A stretch of DNA of 52,610 nucleotides. Source: an uncultured Oscillospiraceae bacterium. Lineage in GTDB: Bacteria > Bacillota > Clostridia > Oscillospirales > Oscillospiraceae. Position numbers and translations under genes: made by a program. Numbering within the stretch: position 1 is the stretch's first letter; each line of letters starts with the position of its first letter. Where the stretch lies: assembly GCA_944382965.1 (NCBI GenBank), contig CALWOA010000018.1, positions 1-52,610 of the forward strand, read 5' to 3'. Of this stretch, positions 51,546 to 52,610 are shown piece after piece. The notes under the pieces are model-generated. The model saw only the letters and a program-made list of their open reading frames with translations, had not been told where the DNA came from and did not search any database.

Positions 51546-52610
51546 TTACCGTTCTACCCCTTTCGATTTCTTCTCATGCGAAGCCTGCTGTTCTTTCTGC
51601 GCCTGCCGTACCAATCTCCGTACTGCCTGCCGCTCAATATCCTCATGCAGCATACGGGAAACCGCCTTTTTGCTGTCAAACATCAAAAGCGGACTGTATT
51701 TCTCGCCGTAAGCCTGCTGTGCTCGGTTCTCCGCTTCCTGCTCCTTGCCGGGGCGGATGGCCTGTCTTGCTTCATACAGCTGCACCGGGGCGAAACCCTG
51801 TGCCTGCTCCCGAAGCCCGGCATACTCGTTCAGGGCAGCGTCCAGCTCGGCAGAATATTTCTGTTCCTGTTCTTCCAACCGTTTCAGGCTCTGCTCCATG
51901 GCAGCGATGTCTTTAGGGAATTTATCGGCAGCATCTTCCTCTGTATATGCCAGCGATACCAGAAGCATATTTTTCTCCGAACGCAGTTCTTCCAAATCCT
52001 CCGTCAGCGCCGCTATCTTAGCCGCCAGCTCCCGGTGCCGGAACACATGGACAGCAGAGAGCGCCTTTTTCTCGGAGAGCAAGCTGCGGCGTTCTTTCGT
52101 CTTATCCCGAATGTCCTTTGCCAGCTGATTGTACTGTGTGAGGGCAGGGCGCAGCGTATTCAGCGAAGTGTTCAGACGCTCCTTGCCCTTGCGGAGATAC
52201 CCCAGCTGATAGCAGAACAGCAGCAGATTTTTACGCAGATTCTCCATGGCCTCGGCAAGTGCCGGGAGGGTATTTTTGACTGCCTGCGCCAGCTTTTTGA
52301 CCTGTCCTCTCAGTTCCCGGAGCAGGGCATTGTCCGCCTTGATCTGCCGGTTCAGTTCGCACCGGTCAGAGATAATGCCCTTTTTCTCCATGGCTCTGGC
52401 AACCACACCTTCATGGACCGTAGGCCGCTCCAGCAGGCCACGCTCGGCATGGCTGCGGTGGTCGATGCGTTCTTCGTGCCCGGTGCGCTCCAGATGGCGG
52501 TTTGCCACATCTGCCCATGCAGCCCGCCACAGAACAAGTTGCTCGTCGCTGTTCCAGCGTTCCGTGATGGGATTTTGTCTTCCGAATTTGGTGCTTTTGG
52601 GGTACTTGGA
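51546..52610 (-). CDS. MobA/MobL-family relaxase, N-terminus outside window
   Basis: The frame is open from the right edge (52610) to the stop at 51546, 354 codons. The segment 'NPITERWNSDEQLVLWRAAWADVANRHLE' near the edge and 'RIDHRSHAERGL' just after it are hallmarks of MobA/MobL relaxases, the enzymes that nick DNA at oriT for conjugal transfer. The catalytic tyrosine and HUH motif should lie outside the window. The rest is a long Glu/Lys/Leu-rich coiled coil ending in a basic tail. GC content is higher than in the hydrolase cargo, so the element is a mosaic. Confidence 0.88.
   Translation of the reverse strand, partial: SKYPKSTKFGRQNPITERWNSDEQLVLWRAAWADVANRHLERTGHEERIDHRSHAERGLLERPTVHEGVVARAMEKKGIISDRCELNRQIKADNALLRELRGQVKKLAQAVKNTLPALAEAMENLRKNLLLFCYQLGYLRKGKERLNTSLNTLRPALTQYNQLAKDIRDKTKERRSLLSEKKALSAVHVFRHRELAAKIAALTEDLEELRSEKNMLLVSLAYTEEDAADKFPKDIAAMEQSLKRLEEQEQKYSAELDAALNEYAGLREQAQGFAPVQLYEARQAIRPGKEQEAENRAQQAYGEKYSPLLMFDSKKAVSRMLHEDIERQAVRRLVRQAQKEQQASHEKKSKGVER

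Overview
The window looks like a chromosome segment of an anaerobic gut-type Bacillota (Clostridia, probably Oscillospirales). The signs are AGGAGG-type ribosome binding sites, a CIRCE element before groESL, a group B-like [FeFe]-hydrogenase, a TM1266-type hydrogenase regulator, DegV, an HPr-like protein, encoded tRNA CCA ends and mostly GC-rich codons. This is inference from gene content; no 16S rRNA is present.

Layout. 1-1409: 3' truncated secreted beta-helix-like protein, left open as it runs off the window. 1544-6058: thioredoxin, ferredoxin, NapH-like membrane protein, groESL and a D,D-carboxypeptidase. 6259-9214: [FeFe]-hydrogenase facing an NSS symporter. 9363-12515: YitT-like protein, a leucine-rich surface protein, and a 600-bp gap that holds a probable unidentified structured ncRNA. 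12516-19898: galactose ABC transporter (mglBAC plus an InlB-repeat protein) divergent from a GH2 beta-galactosidase. 19974-28027: housekeeping genes (degV, cation efflux, nrdR, SdpI-like, mtaB, HPr-like, lspA, rluD-like, HAD). 28078-28331: tRNA Gly-Arg-His. 28414-33233: TM1266 regulator with an S-component-like protein behind a riboswitch-like attenuator, then DUF1576 plus purine nucleoside phosphorylase behind a ZTP riboswitch, then a cation:proton antiporter. 33515-45210: DUF362 ferredoxin, potABCD, a two-component system, MscS and an ABC exporter. 45294-45369: tRNA-Arg(CCG).

From 45.4 kb to the right end the window is accessory DNA. It begins with a serine recombinase that has lost its catalytic N-terminus, directly behind tRNA-Arg. 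It continues with a TetR regulator divergent from three membrane-anchored alpha/beta hydrolases (two preceded by tiny one-helix proteins), and ends with a MobA/MobL-type relaxase that runs off the right edge. The hydrolase cargo is visibly more AT-rich than the chromosome, which supports transfer.

Most interesting signals: (1) the orphan ncRNA at 12172-12436 with its own promoter and terminator; (2) the attenuator upstream of TM1266, with mutually exclusive P1 and terminator; (3) a ZTP riboswitch on DUF1576-punA with a covarying pseudoknot; (4) an identical palindrome-to-minus-10 layout before the ferredoxin and thioredoxin genes, suggesting one unknown redox-type regulator; (5) the repeated 'tiny membrane protein plus esterase' cargo with a relic of another copy.
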